Assembly: GCA_001543005.1 (NCBI GenBank)
Contig: LFLB01000034.1
Location: 1 to 59,471, forward strand
DNA: 59,471 nucleotides
Source of the DNA: Candidatus Spongiihabitans thiooxidans
Lineage (GTDB): Bacteria > Pseudomonadota > Gammaproteobacteria > Arenicellales > Poriferihabitantaceae
Direction of reading: 5' to 3'
In this document: piece after piece, positions 19,526 to 28,276 of the stretch
Position numbering within the stretch: the first letter of the stretch is position 1
Layout: the number at the start of each line of letters is the position of its first letter
The notes under the pieces: model-generated
Databases searched by the model: none
Told to the model about the DNA's origin: nothing
The model's input: the letters and a program-made list of their open reading frames with translations, nothing else
Made by a program: the position numbers and the translations under genes

Positions 19526-20366
19526 TTTAACTCATCAAATTGACTTTTTGTACTCTTCCGCATTAGGGCCATCACCTAAGGTGGAAACAAAAGGTAACAA
19601 AATATATCATCTAGATGTTTTTGAATTTCTTAATGAAAAGGTAAAGGATAATTCAGTTGATTTGGCGGTTATTGATCCACCCTATAATATGAAGAAAGCG
19701 CAATGGGATACTTTCAAAAGTCATGATGATTTTTTAGATTTTACTTTTTCTTGGATAGAAAAGCTTCTCCCCAAATTAAAGGCTTCTAGTAGTTTGTATA
19801 TTTTCAACACGCCATTTAATTCTTCTTATATTTTACAATTTTTGATAGAACAGAAAATGATTTTTAGAAATTGGATTGTTTGGGACAAACAAGATGGTAT
19901 CAGCGCACCAAAAAATAAATTTGTTAACGGCGCTGAAACTATTTTATTTTTTATAAAAGGGAAACCTGTTTTTAATTTTAACGATGTAAGAGAGCCTTAC
20001 AAAAGCACAGATAGAATGGAGCATGCGTCAAAGAAAGGCATTCTAAAAAATGGGAAAAGATGGTATCCAAATCCTGACGGCAGATTATGCTCAGAAGTAT
20101 GGAATTTTAGCAGTGAACGACACAAAAGAAAGATTAATGGAAAGGTGCAAAAAATGCCACATTTGACACCTAAACCAATAGATATGATAGAGAGGATAAT
20201 TAAAGCCAGTTCCAATGAAGGAGATTTGATTTTAGATTGTTTTATGGGTAGTGGCACCACCGCCATAGCAAGCAAAAATTTGAATAGAGATTTTATTGGA
20301 TGTGAAAAAAATAAAGATTATTACAATCTTTGTCTTGATCGCGTTCTAACGTGTCGTCCCGCCTGA
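19515..20366 (+). CDS. DNA methyltransferase 2 of the PLD-type restriction-modification system
   Basis: 283 residues, beta-class: DPPYNM at 54-59 (motif IV) and DCFMGSGTT near 240-250 (motif I). The DPPY form suggests N6-adenine or N4-cytosine methylation. Two methyltransferases around one nuclease are expected when the recognition site is asymmetric and each strand needs its own enzyme, as in BfiI. The start ATG overlaps the nuclease gene by 11 bases, so the three genes form one operon. AT-rich like the rest of the cassette. Confidence 0.9.
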   Translation: MQNDLTHQIDFLYSSALGPSPKVETKGNKIYHLDVFEFLNEKVKDNSVDLAVIDPPYNMKKAQWDTFKSHDDFLDFTFSWIEKLLPKLKASSSLYIFNTPFNSSYILQFLIEQKMIFRNWIVWDKQDGISAPKNKFVNGAETILFFIKGKPVFNFNDVREPYKSTDRMEHASKKGILKNGKRWYPNPDGRLCSEVWNFSSERHKRKINGKVQKMPHLTPKPIDMIERIIKASSNEGDLILDCFMGSGTTAIASKNLNRDFIGCEKNKDYYNLCLDRVLTCRPA

Positions 20367-20498
20367 TAATTTTTGCTGCGCCGAAAAATACAGGCGAACT
20401 CAAATGCTATGTTCGCTTACAGTTGAAAACTTTGTGTAGCTAATGTTGTTTTGCGCTGCATTGAGGTACGCTTATGATACCCTAAACCAACAATATCT

Positions 20499-21317
20499 AT
20501 GTTCACCTACCTCAATCCTGATATTCGGCAACAGCTTATTGATACCGGAAAACTGCTGCGCATTCATCGTGATGGGACGCCTGTCGACGATGAAACTACG
20601 ATGCTTGCAGATGAGTTAGTCATCAATCTTTTAGGCCCCATTCCGCTGCCGTTAAAAATGGGCGGACAATCTTATCAGGTAGACTGGTATGCCGCAGTGC
20701 GTAGCACCGAGCTGGAGAAAGTTGAAGAACTCGCCGCTACGTTGCGGGAAAGAGGCGGTCAAAACCGGTTTGCGACACTCGCCACATCCATGGCGGTAAA
20801 TAGTGTGCTGTTGATTGGCGATGCCAGAAATTCTGACAACCCTTTAGTGCGGGTACATTCAAATTGCCTGACCGGGGACGTTTTTGGTTCTGAACGCTGC
20901 GAATGCGGAGCGCAGCTCGAATCCGCGGTTGGTCGAATTTCAAATGACCCCGATGGCGGCATGATTGTGTACATGGCTGGGCACGAAGGGCGTGGCATCG
21001 GCTTATGGGCGAAAGCCGCGACCTATCTTTTGCAGGACGCCGGAGAAAACACCTATCAAGCCAATCAATCTTTGGGGCTTCCAGTTGATTGCAGGGATTT
21101 CACCGATGCCGCTGCGCTAATTTTGTTTTTTCTCGGTGACAGGCCAATGCGCTTATTGACCAACAATCCAAAGAAAATTGAAGACCTGTCCGCTGCCGGA
21201 CTGACCCAAATAACGATTGAGAAGCATGTGGTTGGTGTGAGCAAATGGAATAAACGGTATTTATCTGCCAAACAAAGCTGGGGCCATAAAATTGGTGATT
21301 CGGATATTGCAAAGTGA
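20499..21317 (+). CDS. ribA: GTP cyclohydrolase II
   Basis: Opens GTP to 2,5-diamino-6-ribosylamino-pyrimidinone 5'-phosphate, the first committed step of riboflavin synthesis. The zinc ligands are the three Cys in CLTGDVFGSERCECG, followed by GHEGRGIGLWAKA and RLLTNNPKKIEDL. At 272 residues it carries about 60-70 extra N-terminal residues compared with the shortest RibA proteins, and has no DHBP synthase domain. No FMN riboswitch was recognised upstream. It stands alone on the plus strand and faces the YcaQ-like gene. Confidence 0.92.
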   Translation: MFTYLNPDIRQQLIDTGKLLRIHRDGTPVDDETTMLADELVINLLGPIPLPLKMGGQSYQVDWYAAVRSTELEKVEELAATLRERGGQNRFATLATSMAVNSVLLIGDARNSDNPLVRVHSNCLTGDVFGSERCECGAQLESAVGRISNDPDGGMIVYMAGHEGRGIGLWAKAATYLLQDAGENTYQANQSLGLPVDCRDFTDAAALILFFLGDRPMRLLTNNPKKIEDLSAAGLTQITIEKHVVGVSKWNKRYLSAKQSWGHKIGDSDIAK

Positions 21318-21363
21318 CGCTTGCTGGTCGCTGCGATTGCCGACTCCAGGGATACTCATGCGG

Positions 21364-22557
21364 TTATGTGAACCTGGCAATGAGTGATCGCTTAACAGAC
21401 TTGTGCGATACTGCGTTCACGATCAGTTGGTTGCAATCATTAAACCGCATAAAATTGCCCAACTCTTTTGCTAACGCATTGGTGAATTCATCAAATCGGT
21501 TCACGGTTGGCTCCAGGACCAGATTATGGATAATCAACGAATTGGTTTTCCGCTCCGCTTTGCAATCCATTCGCGCCGCCAACGCCGCATTCCACACAAT
21601 GGGCAAACAAAAATAACCATATTTTCGTTTTGCTTCCGGCACATAACACTCAATCTGGTAGTCGAACCCGAACAACTGGCCAATTCGTTTACGTTGAATA
21701 ACCAGGTTATCAAATGGCGAAAGGATTTTTAATTGCGCTCTGGAAAGTGGTTTTGAAAGCAATTCCAGCATCTGCGGAAACACATAATAGCGATCATTGT
21801 GTATGTTTATACGAATCAACTCACCCTGTTCCAACATGTTGTCCAGCTCGACTTGCACCCCCCCTTTCATTCCTTTTCTCAAATAGGAAATTTCGCTGGC
21901 CTGCCCCAGCCCATTTGCTTCAAGATATCTCCGAATTAGAAAACGATGCCACTCACTGGTTGACGGCATGGTGGTATCCACCGCTTCGGGTAAAACCCGG
22001 GACGTTAAATCATAGACTTTTTGGAAGCCTTGTCGCCTAGCTACCATTAGTTTGCCTTCCATGAATAGTTGTTCTAGTGCATATTTGGCAGGCTTCCTTT
22101 CCCACATTGCCAGTTTGCCTGTTTCCTTGCGTTCAAAATCCCTTGCCTGGACCGGGCCTTCATCAACAATGCGTTTGAGGACTTGGCGTTTTAATTTAGG
22201 GTCGCATTCATACCAGTGCTTTCGACCTTTGGCGATGGCCGCCATATCCAGCAAGTAAAATCGATAATCCTTCATCGGCAGATAGGCCGCAGCATGAGAC
22301 CAGTATTCAAATACCTTGCCTTGCTGCATCAGCAAATCCAGATGGTTATTGTTATAGCGTGGATTCCTGTTCCACAATGTATGATGATGTGCCCGCTGGA
22401 TGACTGACAGGGTATCGATCTGGACATAGCCCAGATGTTCAATCGCGCCCAAGGTGGCCTCAATCGCATGTCCTGTGTTTTTTGCTGTTAATACCCGCTG
22501 ACTTTGCAATACAAGTTTTCGGGCTTCCTCGACGGAAAGCGAATTTGAATTTTTCAC
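21364..22557 (-). CDS. YcaQ-like winged-helix DNA glycosylase (HTH_42 family)
   Basis: A 397-residue protein with the HTH_42/YcaQ pattern: SVEEARKLVLQSQRVL, LGYVQIDTLSVIQRAHHHTLWNR, EYWSHAAAYLPMKDYRFY (with the family's SHAAxxxP motif), and LSPFDNLVIQRKR followed by EVPEAKRKYGYFCLPI-like residues. E. coli YcaQ removes nitrogen-mustard and interstrand crosslink lesions. The start is a GTG at 22557 that overlaps the end of a dapA-like remnant. It probably belongs to the rbgA transcript on the minus strand. Confidence 0.85.
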   Translation of the reverse strand: MKNSNSLSVEEARKLVLQSQRVLTAKNTGHAIEATLGAIEHLGYVQIDTLSVIQRAHHHTLWNRNPRYNNNHLDLLMQQGKVFEYWSHAAAYLPMKDYRFYLLDMAAIAKGRKHWYECDPKLKRQVLKRIVDEGPVQARDFERKETGKLAMWERKPAKYALEQLFMEGKLMVARRQGFQKVYDLTSRVLPEAVDTTMPSTSEWHRFLIRRYLEANGLGQASEISYLRKGMKGGVQVELDNMLEQGELIRINIHNDRYYVFPQMLELLSKPLSRAQLKILSPFDNLVIQRKRIGQLFGFDYQIECYVPEAKRKYGYFCLPIVWNAALAARMDCKAERKTNSLIIHNLVLEPTVNRFDEFTNALAKELGNFMRFNDCNQLIVNAVSHKSVKRSLIARFT

Positions 22558-22684
22558 ATGGTCGCTTTCAGGGTTTTTAATACCGATTCCAATTCGCTTT
22601 TTTCCTTGTGGTTGAGTTCAAGCAAAGGTTTTCTCACAGGCCCGGTGGGCAGTCCGGCTATCCAGCAAGCGTGTTTCACAATTT
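22554..22684 (-). pseudogene. C-terminal remnant of a DapA/NAL-family aldolase
   Basis: In the 0.1 kb between rbgA and the YcaQ-like gene, one frame reads LIQIVKHACWIAGLPTGPVR, then KPLLELNHKEKSEL and LESVLKTLKATM before a stop. This is the typical end of dihydrodipicolinate synthase-like proteins (K-x2-L-x2-x-G-L-P-x-G-P-V-R-x-P-L-L-x-L). It has no start and its beginning is overlapped by the last codons of rbgA, whose tail (RERVNSFKL) is probably shaped by the join. It is a deletion scar. Confidence 0.65.
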
Positions 22685-23611
22685 GAATGAGTTTACCCTT
22701 TCTCGTTTCCTTTCCCGGGCTCGTTTGGCTTGCTCCTCACCAGCCAAATTAACCTCGATTAATTCCCGTTGCATCAGCTCGGGCGTCTCCAGGGTAAATC
22801 TGCCCAATCTGCCCGCCCGCACATCTGACAGCAACACTTTCGCCGTACGATCCATATCGACCTTCCCGCCTTTAACCAGGCATCCCATTCTTCTGCCTAC
22901 TTGCTCAAGAAGCGCTGTGTTTTTGTCGGGCAGTTTCTCCAGGTTATAACGCTCCGTCAATCTTTGCGGGTGCATTTGAATAAAATAATCCGCGGCAAAT
23001 TCAGCAATGTCCTGATGGGAAATCGCGGTATCTCGAATTGCGCCAGTTATTGCCAAACGATAACCGCTATTCTTGTTTTCCACTTTTGGCCACAACATCC
23101 CAGGGGTATCCAGTAACACAAATCCAGGTTCAATTTCAATGACCTGCTGGACTTTGGTCACCGCAGGCTGGTCGCCGGTTTTGGCGACGTTTCTTCCTGC
23201 CAACCCGTTTATCATAGTGGATTTACCAACATTGGGAATCCCCATGACCATTGCCGTGATGATGGATTTTGAACCGCTGTTCTCATCGTATAGCTGGCGA
23301 CACAGTGCTGGAATGCGAGTAATCCCTTGCGCTTTTCGGGTGTCGGCCAGGCGTGCTTTGGTATGTCGATCGGATTCATAAAATTGCCGCCAACTATCAT
23401 TCAATTCCGGGTTGGCCAAATCACTTTTTGACAAAATTTTTAAGCAGGGCTTATTCCCTCTCAGCGCTGCCAGCATTGGATTCGCACTGCTATAGGGTAT
23501 GCGCGCATCCAGTAATTCAATACAGACATCCACTTTCTTGAGCATCGCCATTATGTCCTTGCCGGCTTTGTGCATGTGGCCTGGATACCACTGAATTTGA
23601 TTGGTTGCCAT
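22676..23611 (-). CDS. rbgA: Ribosome biogenesis GTPase RbgA (YlqF)
   Basis: A circularly permuted GTPase of 311 residues: G4 SKSD at 61-64 comes before G1 GIPNVGKS at 124-131 and G3 DTPG at 168-171. It starts with IQWYPGHMHKA, the YlqF/RbgA signature. It helps late assembly of the large ribosomal subunit. The C-terminus (LIEVNLAGEEQAKRARERKRERVNSFKL) is basic and ends where a dapA-like remnant begins, so the last residues may not be native. It diverges from the TANGO2-like gene. Confidence 0.92.
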   Translation of the reverse strand: MATNQIQWYPGHMHKAGKDIMAMLKKVDVCIELLDARIPYSSANPMLAALRGNKPCLKILSKSDLANPELNDSWRQFYESDRHTKARLADTRKAQGITRIPALCRQLYDENSGSKSIITAMVMGIPNVGKSTMINGLAGRNVAKTGDQPAVTKVQQVIEIEPGFVLLDTPGMLWPKVENKNSGYRLAITGAIRDTAISHQDIAEFAADYFIQMHPQRLTERYNLEKLPDKNTALLEQVGRRMGCLVKGGKVDMDRTAKVLLSDVRAGRLGRFTLETPELMQRELIEVNLAGEEQAKRARERKRERVNSFKL

Positions 23612-23635
23612 TTTGCTAAGAGTGAATCGGCCTGG

Positions 23636-23683
23636 CTTAAAAAGTTGTGATCTAAAAAGTCATGGCCTAAAAGGTTATTGTCT
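23636..23683. repeat. Three imperfect copies of CTTAAAAAGT-type unit
   Basis: Units starting CTTAAAAAGT, TCTAAAAAGT and CCTAAAAGGT with period 15-16 lie in the gap between the diverging rbgA and TANGO2-like genes. Another of the boundary duplications. Confidence 0.65.
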
Positions 23684-23735
23684 TATTCTAACGCGCCGGT
23701 ACACTGTACACTAAAAGCGGAGATTCAATTTTCTT

Positions 23736-24521
23736 ATGTGCATACTTTTTCTCGCCATTAACCAACATCCTGATTATCCGTTGATTGTGGCGGCCAACCG
23801 CGATGAAAGTTTTGTACGGCCGTCTCAGTCAATGCACTACTGGCCAGATTATCCTGAAATTTTAGCGGGCCGGGACACCTTGAAAGGCGGCAGTTGGCTG
23901 GGGGTTAATTTGGCGGGACAATTTTGTGCAGTCACTAACTTTAGAACCGGTGGCGCCACGAATATGCGGGCAAAAAGTCGGGGGTGGCTAGTTCAACGGT
24001 ATTTGACCAATGAACAAACCGATAAGCGTTTCATTGCCAGTCTTGAAAAAACACACCGAGAATACAATCCGTTTAATCTGGTATTCGGCGCACCGGAAAG
24101 TATCAGCATATTTTGCAGCGAGGATTCATCACTGCATTGCTTAGAGGATGGTTTTCATAGTTTATCGAACGGTTTTGTTGACCAACATTGGCCTAAAATG
24201 TCCTATGGCGTCCAACGGCTGACTGAATTAATCAGTAAACATGCAATTATCGAAATAGACCAGCTGAATGCAATTATGCGGGATCAGACCCAAGCCGGTG
24301 ACCATGACCTGCCGGGCACTGGCCCGGACATCGCCGTGAGTCAAGCCATAGAAAAACAACAGTCATCCATATTCATTCGCGCCAGTGACCGTGGCGACTA
24401 CGGGACACGCACAACATCTTATTTGCTGTACTCGAATAAGAATATCAGGATATATGAATTCAACTATGATAAGGATGCTCGCGTTACTGACCAGCAGGCG
24501 TTTACATTACCATTCGTTTAA
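23736..24521 (+). CDS. NRDE / TANGO2 family protein
   Basis: 261 residues beginning MCILFLAINQHPDYPLIVAANRDE: the N-terminal Cys2 and the NRDE motif at 21-24 define the TANGO2 family. GGSWLGVNLAGQFCAVTNFR and YGTRTTSYLLYS are further conserved parts; an N-terminal nucleophile-type fold has been proposed. Animal TANGO2 is linked to heme and lipid handling; the bacterial role is not known. It ends 27 bases from the aldo/keto reductase end, tail to tail. Confidence 0.88.
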   Translation: MCILFLAINQHPDYPLIVAANRDESFVRPSQSMHYWPDYPEILAGRDTLKGGSWLGVNLAGQFCAVTNFRTGGATNMRAKSRGWLVQRYLTNEQTDKRFIASLEKTHREYNPFNLVFGAPESISIFCSEDSSLHCLEDGFHSLSNGFVDQHWPKMSYGVQRLTELISKHAIIEIDQLNAIMRDQTQAGDHDLPGTGPDIAVSQAIEKQQSSIFIRASDRGDYGTRTTSYLLYSNKNIRIYEFNYDKDARVTDQQAFTLPFV

Positions 24522-24547
24522 GATTTCCTGCTTCAAGATTTTTCGGA

Positions 24548-25486
24548 CTAGGGTCGAAAATATTTAAAACAATCCGGCTTAATCTGTTGCCAGCCTTGAT
24601 CAAGAATTTCTACGATTTCATCCGGTAATTTGCCGCCGCCGACATGTGCCAGGTTTTCTCGCAAATGGGATAACTTGCTAACGCCGAGAATGATGCCGTC
24701 ACCGTCTTTGGCTGACAATTGTGAATGATGAATAAGCCAACATAGTGCGGCATTTGCGGGCATCAAATCGTGTTTCGCGCAGGTCGCTGTCAAGGTCTCA
24801 AGCACATCAAAGTAATCCGGTTTCCAATAGCGAGTTGTATATTGGTTATTTAACGAAAACCGGCCGGACTCAGGTGCTTGATCGAAGTTTTTGTGTTTTC
24901 CAGTGAGTAACCCGCCCGCCAGGGGGTTATAAGCGTAAAAGCTGATGCCATAATTACGCAAGCAGGGAAACAATTCCCGTTCCACATCCCGTGTCAGGGC
25001 GTTATACATTCCCTGATAAACTGTGGGCGCCATCCAACCCCTGGCTCGGCAAATTTCGACAACTTCGGCAACCTGCCACGACGAAAAGTTACTCAGCCCA
25101 AATCGCTGGAATGCACCCTGCCGGTAAAACTCCCAGCATTTTGCAAGGGTATCTACAACAGGCGTATCAAGATCCGGCGAATGCAGGTACAGCAAATCGA
25201 CCGGGGCTGTCTGCAATCGCTCAAGACATTCCTTGAGTTGTATTGCAACCTGCTCGGGTTTTAAGCCATCGTCATTCCATGGATTCACCTTGGTTGCAAT
25301 CTTGAATTCCAACCCAGGATTTTCGGATAGCAGCTGGCCCAGCAGTGCCTCGGTTTTTCCATCGTTGTATTGGTGCGCGGTATCCAACTCATGGTAATTT
25401 TTACCCTGAAACAATTCGAGCATTTGCAGAGACGCGGCCTCATCAGCCTGGTTGGAAAAGGTCAGTGTCCCTAAAATAATTTTCAA
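24548..25486 (-). CDS. Aldo/keto reductase (AKR7-like)
   Basis: 312 residues with the catalytic tetrad of the superfamily: D35 and Y40 (ELDTAHQYNDGK), Lys in ATKVNPW and His in LYLHSPD. The C-terminus AGGLLTGKH and the helix pattern resemble AKR7 (aflatoxin aldehyde reductase) proteins. It reduces aldehydes or ketones with NADPH in the cytoplasm; the substrate is unknown. A short gap with AAGTAA-type repeats separates it from the broken DUF1330 gene on the same strand. Confidence 0.9.
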   Translation of the reverse strand: MKIILGTLTFSNQADEAASLQMLELFQGKNYHELDTAHQYNDGKTEALLGQLLSENPGLEFKIATKVNPWNDDGLKPEQVAIQLKECLERLQTAPVDLLYLHSPDLDTPVVDTLAKCWEFYRQGAFQRFGLSNFSSWQVAEVVEICRARGWMAPTVYQGMYNALTRDVERELFPCLRNYGISFYAYNPLAGGLLTGKHKNFDQAPESGRFSLNNQYTTRYWKPDYFDVLETLTATCAKHDLMPANAALCWLIHHSQLSAKDGDGIILGVSKLSHLRENLAHVGGGKLPDEIVEILDQGWQQIKPDCFKYFRP

Positions 25487-25541
25487 AATATTGGTCTCTC
25501 AAGTAAAAGTAAGTGCAGTAAAATAATTGCCGGCCATGCTT

Positions 25542-25831
25542 TTAATTTCCGTCAATGATAACCAGTTCCCGCTGATACGCTTTCAATGCGAATTCCATAG
25601 CGACGGCATAATTTGGACCATAATATAGCAATCCAAAGCATTCTGGTAGGTTGGGAACTCAATGATTAAAATGCGTGGTCTATGTTCACCTTCTACGGTT
25701 TGATGATCACCACGCCCCGCTATTATCTTAGCACGGCACCGATTTGCGATTTCACCCCATAATTTAGAATACTCGGCCGCCGCTTCCTGAGCGCGACACG
25801 CGGATGCTCGGACTATCCAGTAACCTGCCAT
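25542..25831 (-). pseudogene. DUF1330 family protein with a frameshift
   Basis: It starts at the ATG at 25831 behind a GGGGGGAG ribosome site: MAGYWIVRASACRAQEAAAEYSKLW, then GDHQTVEGEHRPRILIIEFP, typical of the small dimeric DUF1330 fold. Near 25617 an extra AT puts the frame off (LDCYIMVQ). In the other frame the expected ending follows: CYYGPNYAVAMEFALKAY, then QRELVIIDGN and a stop at 25542. One indel restores a normal protein of about 95 residues. Pseudogene or sequencing error. Confidence 0.75.
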
Positions 25832-26238
25832 AACTCCCCCCAAAAAGTAGTGAATATCGTAACTAAATATGAGATGCTCAGTACCGTTGAGTTTCCCATA
25901 TTTGAGCTCACAGAGAAAGGCGGCGTATCATTGCAAGTGGTGTAACGATGGCCTCAGCCTATGGGAGACACAAAGAATATTCATTCAGCAGCGCACACGG
26001 CACCTGCCCGTGATGGGTCGGCGGAATCAATTAAAGACTTTTATAAAGATTAGGTAGCAGCCAGAGTAATCACAAATTGGGTGATAAGGAGTTGGACTAT
26101 GTCCCGTTAATTCAGAGATTAGACAGTGGCTTCCGTTCTATGCTTGCAATAGGAAGCTTATACTATCTGTGCTTGATGTTGAGGTGGAGATAGCGACTTA
26201 CGTTATAATCGGGACAAAAAGCGAAGCGAGGGCAGCGA
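25832..26238. other. Intergenic, 0.4 kb, nothing identified
   Basis: Between the DUF1330 relic and the YhdJ-like methyltransferase. I looked for a small controller (C-protein) helix-turn-helix gene of the R-M system and for tRNAs on both strands and saw neither. Confidence 0.4.
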
Positions 26239-27117
26239 ATGAAGAAGTACGAAATTGATGATCATACAATCTATCACGGTGATGCTATTGATGTATTGCG
26301 GTCGGAAGTTAAGGATTCTTCTGTAGACCTGATATTTGTAGATCCTCCTTATAATATCGGGAAAAAATTCTCCGATTTTGAAGACCGTTGGCCTTCAGGT
26401 GCCGCATATGCTGAATGGGCTTATAAGTGGATTGACGAGTGTATTAGGGTTCTAAAAACTACGGGCACAATGTACTTAATGACGAGTACTCAAGCCCTGC
26501 CGTATTTTGATCTTTATGTGAGAGAAAAGCTTACCATACTTAGTCGTATTGTTTGGTCTTACGACAGTTCAGGGGTTCAGGCGCGAAAGTACTACGGATC
26601 AATGTATGAGCCGATTCTGCACTGTGTTAAAGACTCAAAAAAATATACCTTTAACGCACAAGACATTCTGGTTGAAGCAAAAACAGGGTCAACAAGGCAA
26701 CTGATTGATTATCGTGGAGAAGTGCCGAAACAATACAGCACGCAGAAAGTTCCTGGTAATGTTTGGAACTTCCCGAGGGTGCGGTATCGAATGGGTGAAT
26801 ATGAAGAGCATCCTTCACAAAAACCACAAGCACTACTAGACAGAATAGTCCGTGCTAGTAGCAATGAAGGCGACACAGTACTTGATCCATTTTCCGGAAC
26901 ATTTACAACTGCTACTGTATCTAAGGGATTAGGCAGAAAATCGGTAAGTATAGAATCTCAAAAAGAATACTTAAAAATCGGTATGCGCCGTGTCCTCGGG
27001 TATAAGGAGCATCAAGGGGAAAAACTAGCAAGACCAAAGAAGCACACAAAAATCAAAAACAGTCGAGGTATAAAGGGAGAAGAACTAATAAGAGATATAT
27101 TCAGTGCCAATTCCTAA
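26239..27117 (+). CDS. YhdJ-like adenine DNA methyltransferase
   Basis: A beta-class methyltransferase of 292 residues: DPPYNI at 35-40, DPFSGTFTT at 216-224. It follows E. coli YhdJ closely in SRIVWSYDSSGVQA, YGSMYEPIL, ILVEAKTGS, KVPGNVWNFPRVRY and EHPSQKPQALL (from memory). YhdJ methylates the second A of ATGCAT, so the likely target here is ATGCAT or close to it. The C-terminus has a basic tail (RPKKHTKIKNSRG). The stop lies beyond the start of the next gene, so the pair is translationally coupled. Unlike YhdJ, this one has a nuclease partner. Confidence 0.88.
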   Translation: MKKYEIDDHTIYHGDAIDVLRSEVKDSSVDLIFVDPPYNIGKKFSDFEDRWPSGAAYAEWAYKWIDECIRVLKTTGTMYLMTSTQALPYFDLYVREKLTILSRIVWSYDSSGVQARKYYGSMYEPILHCVKDSKKYTFNAQDILVEAKTGSTRQLIDYRGEVPKQYSTQKVPGNVWNFPRVRYRMGEYEEHPSQKPQALLDRIVRASSNEGDTVLDPFSGTFTTATVSKGLGRKSVSIESQKEYLKIGMRRVLGYKEHQGEKLARPKKHTKIKNSRGIKGEELIRDIFSANS

Positions 27118-28276
27118 GCACGATTTTACGGAAACAATAGTATCGATTCTCGATCGATATTCTGGGCGGAATGGCGACGCAATCCTCAAAAGAAGTGAGA
27201 TTGTTCAATACTTAAACATAAAAACTAAAGCTGCTAATCGCGGATCGAAATCGCGTGCAGGATTTGCAAATCACTACGCGATATACGTGCTGGTAGAAGA
27301 TTATATAAATGGAGATTTTGCTGAGAACGGAGGGTACAGCGAATACGAAGGTGCGAAATTTACTGATCTGTTCCGTCGCCAACGGGAGCTTCCATTCGGG
27401 AGTAAGTTGCAAAATCACGCCCTCAATCATCGGCTAAATGAAGAATTCAAAAAATATTTTCCAGCATGTGGATATCTGCCCATTATCCGAGATGTGGAAA
27501 GTAACAGGTATTGGATAAATGAAAAGTTACTTGTCGTTGAAATAGATAATAGCTCGGTCAATCTAGCTTCAGCAATAAAAGAGACCATTGAAGCATATAT
27601 TAGTGCAAGACAATCGGCTTTCACGGAATTTACGTCCTACTGTCAGGAGATTATTGATATCCAAGAAGCGTCCCCCGAGAAGGCAATACAGTTCATGAGA
27701 GGACTATTTTGCCCGAATGTTGATGCTCGCGTATTTGAAATAGCGAGTTTCGCAGTACTAAAACAATATTATGGAGAGAAACGAATTTACTGGGGTTGGT
27801 CACCGGAAGAGCTTATCGAAGAGTCTCTAATCCTTTATAAGACTGGACGAACAAACGCGAATGATGGCGGTATAGATTTCGTGATGAAACCGTTTGGGCG
27901 ATTTTTTCAGGTAACTGAGACTATTGATGCTGGAAAATACTTTCTAGATATAGACAAGGTCCAGAGATACCCTATTACGTTTGTCGTCAAAACAGACGAA
28001 ACGAATGAAGAGATTTTGGAGAAATTAGTCAATCAAGCAGAGGCCAAATATCAGATTAAGGCTATCGTAGAAAAATATATTGAGGCAGTAGAAGAAATAA
28101 TCAACATACCTAAGTTAATAGAGATATTCGAGAACGTACTTGAATCGGGGTTAGGGGCAAAAGTGATTAAGGAAATCGTGCTCCAAAGCCGTGTCGAGTT
28201 CAATGTAGAAGCAGAAGAACAAGACATTATAGCATTTGAAAAGGTGGAATCAGATACAGACATTAAAAAAACCTAA
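27104..28276 (+). CDS. Type II restriction endonuclease, partner of the YhdJ-like methyltransferase
   Basis: 390 residues starting at a GTG that overlaps the methyltransferase by 14 bases. It lacks membrane segments. The block TNANDGGIDFVMKPFGRFFQVTE near 252-275 looks like a PD-(D/E)xK nuclease core (Asp in GGIDF, then hydrophobic strand and Q-x-T-E in place of E-x-K). No finger motif or HNH is present. Position and coupling make it the nuclease of the pair; if the methyltransferase is YhdJ-like, the site would be ATGCAT. The frame is intact. Confidence 0.7.
   Translation: MPIPKHDFTETIVSILDRYSGRNGDAILKRSEIVQYLNIKTKAANRGSKSRAGFANHYAIYVLVEDYINGDFAENGGYSEYEGAKFTDLFRRQRELPFGSKLQNHALNHRLNEEFKKYFPACGYLPIIRDVESNRYWINEKLLVVEIDNSSVNLASAIKETIEAYISARQSAFTEFTSYCQEIIDIQEASPEKAIQFMRGLFCPNVDARVFEIASFAVLKQYYGEKRIYWGWSPEELIEESLILYKTGRTNANDGGIDFVMKPFGRFFQVTETIDAGKYFLDIDKVQRYPITFVVKTDETNEEILEKLVNQAEAKYQIKAIVEKYIEAVEEIINIPKLIEIFENVLESGLGAKVIKEIVLQSRVEFNVEAEEQDIIAFEKVESDTDIKKT

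Noticed and set aside
20367..20498. FMN riboswitch upstream of ribA
   Set aside because: The 130-base gap is too short and lacks the conserved AGGGGC and related RFN boxes.
25832..26238. Controller (C) protein gene or tRNA attachment site beside the second R-M system
   Set aside because: No helix-turn-helix ORF and no tRNA-like cloverleaf could be found.
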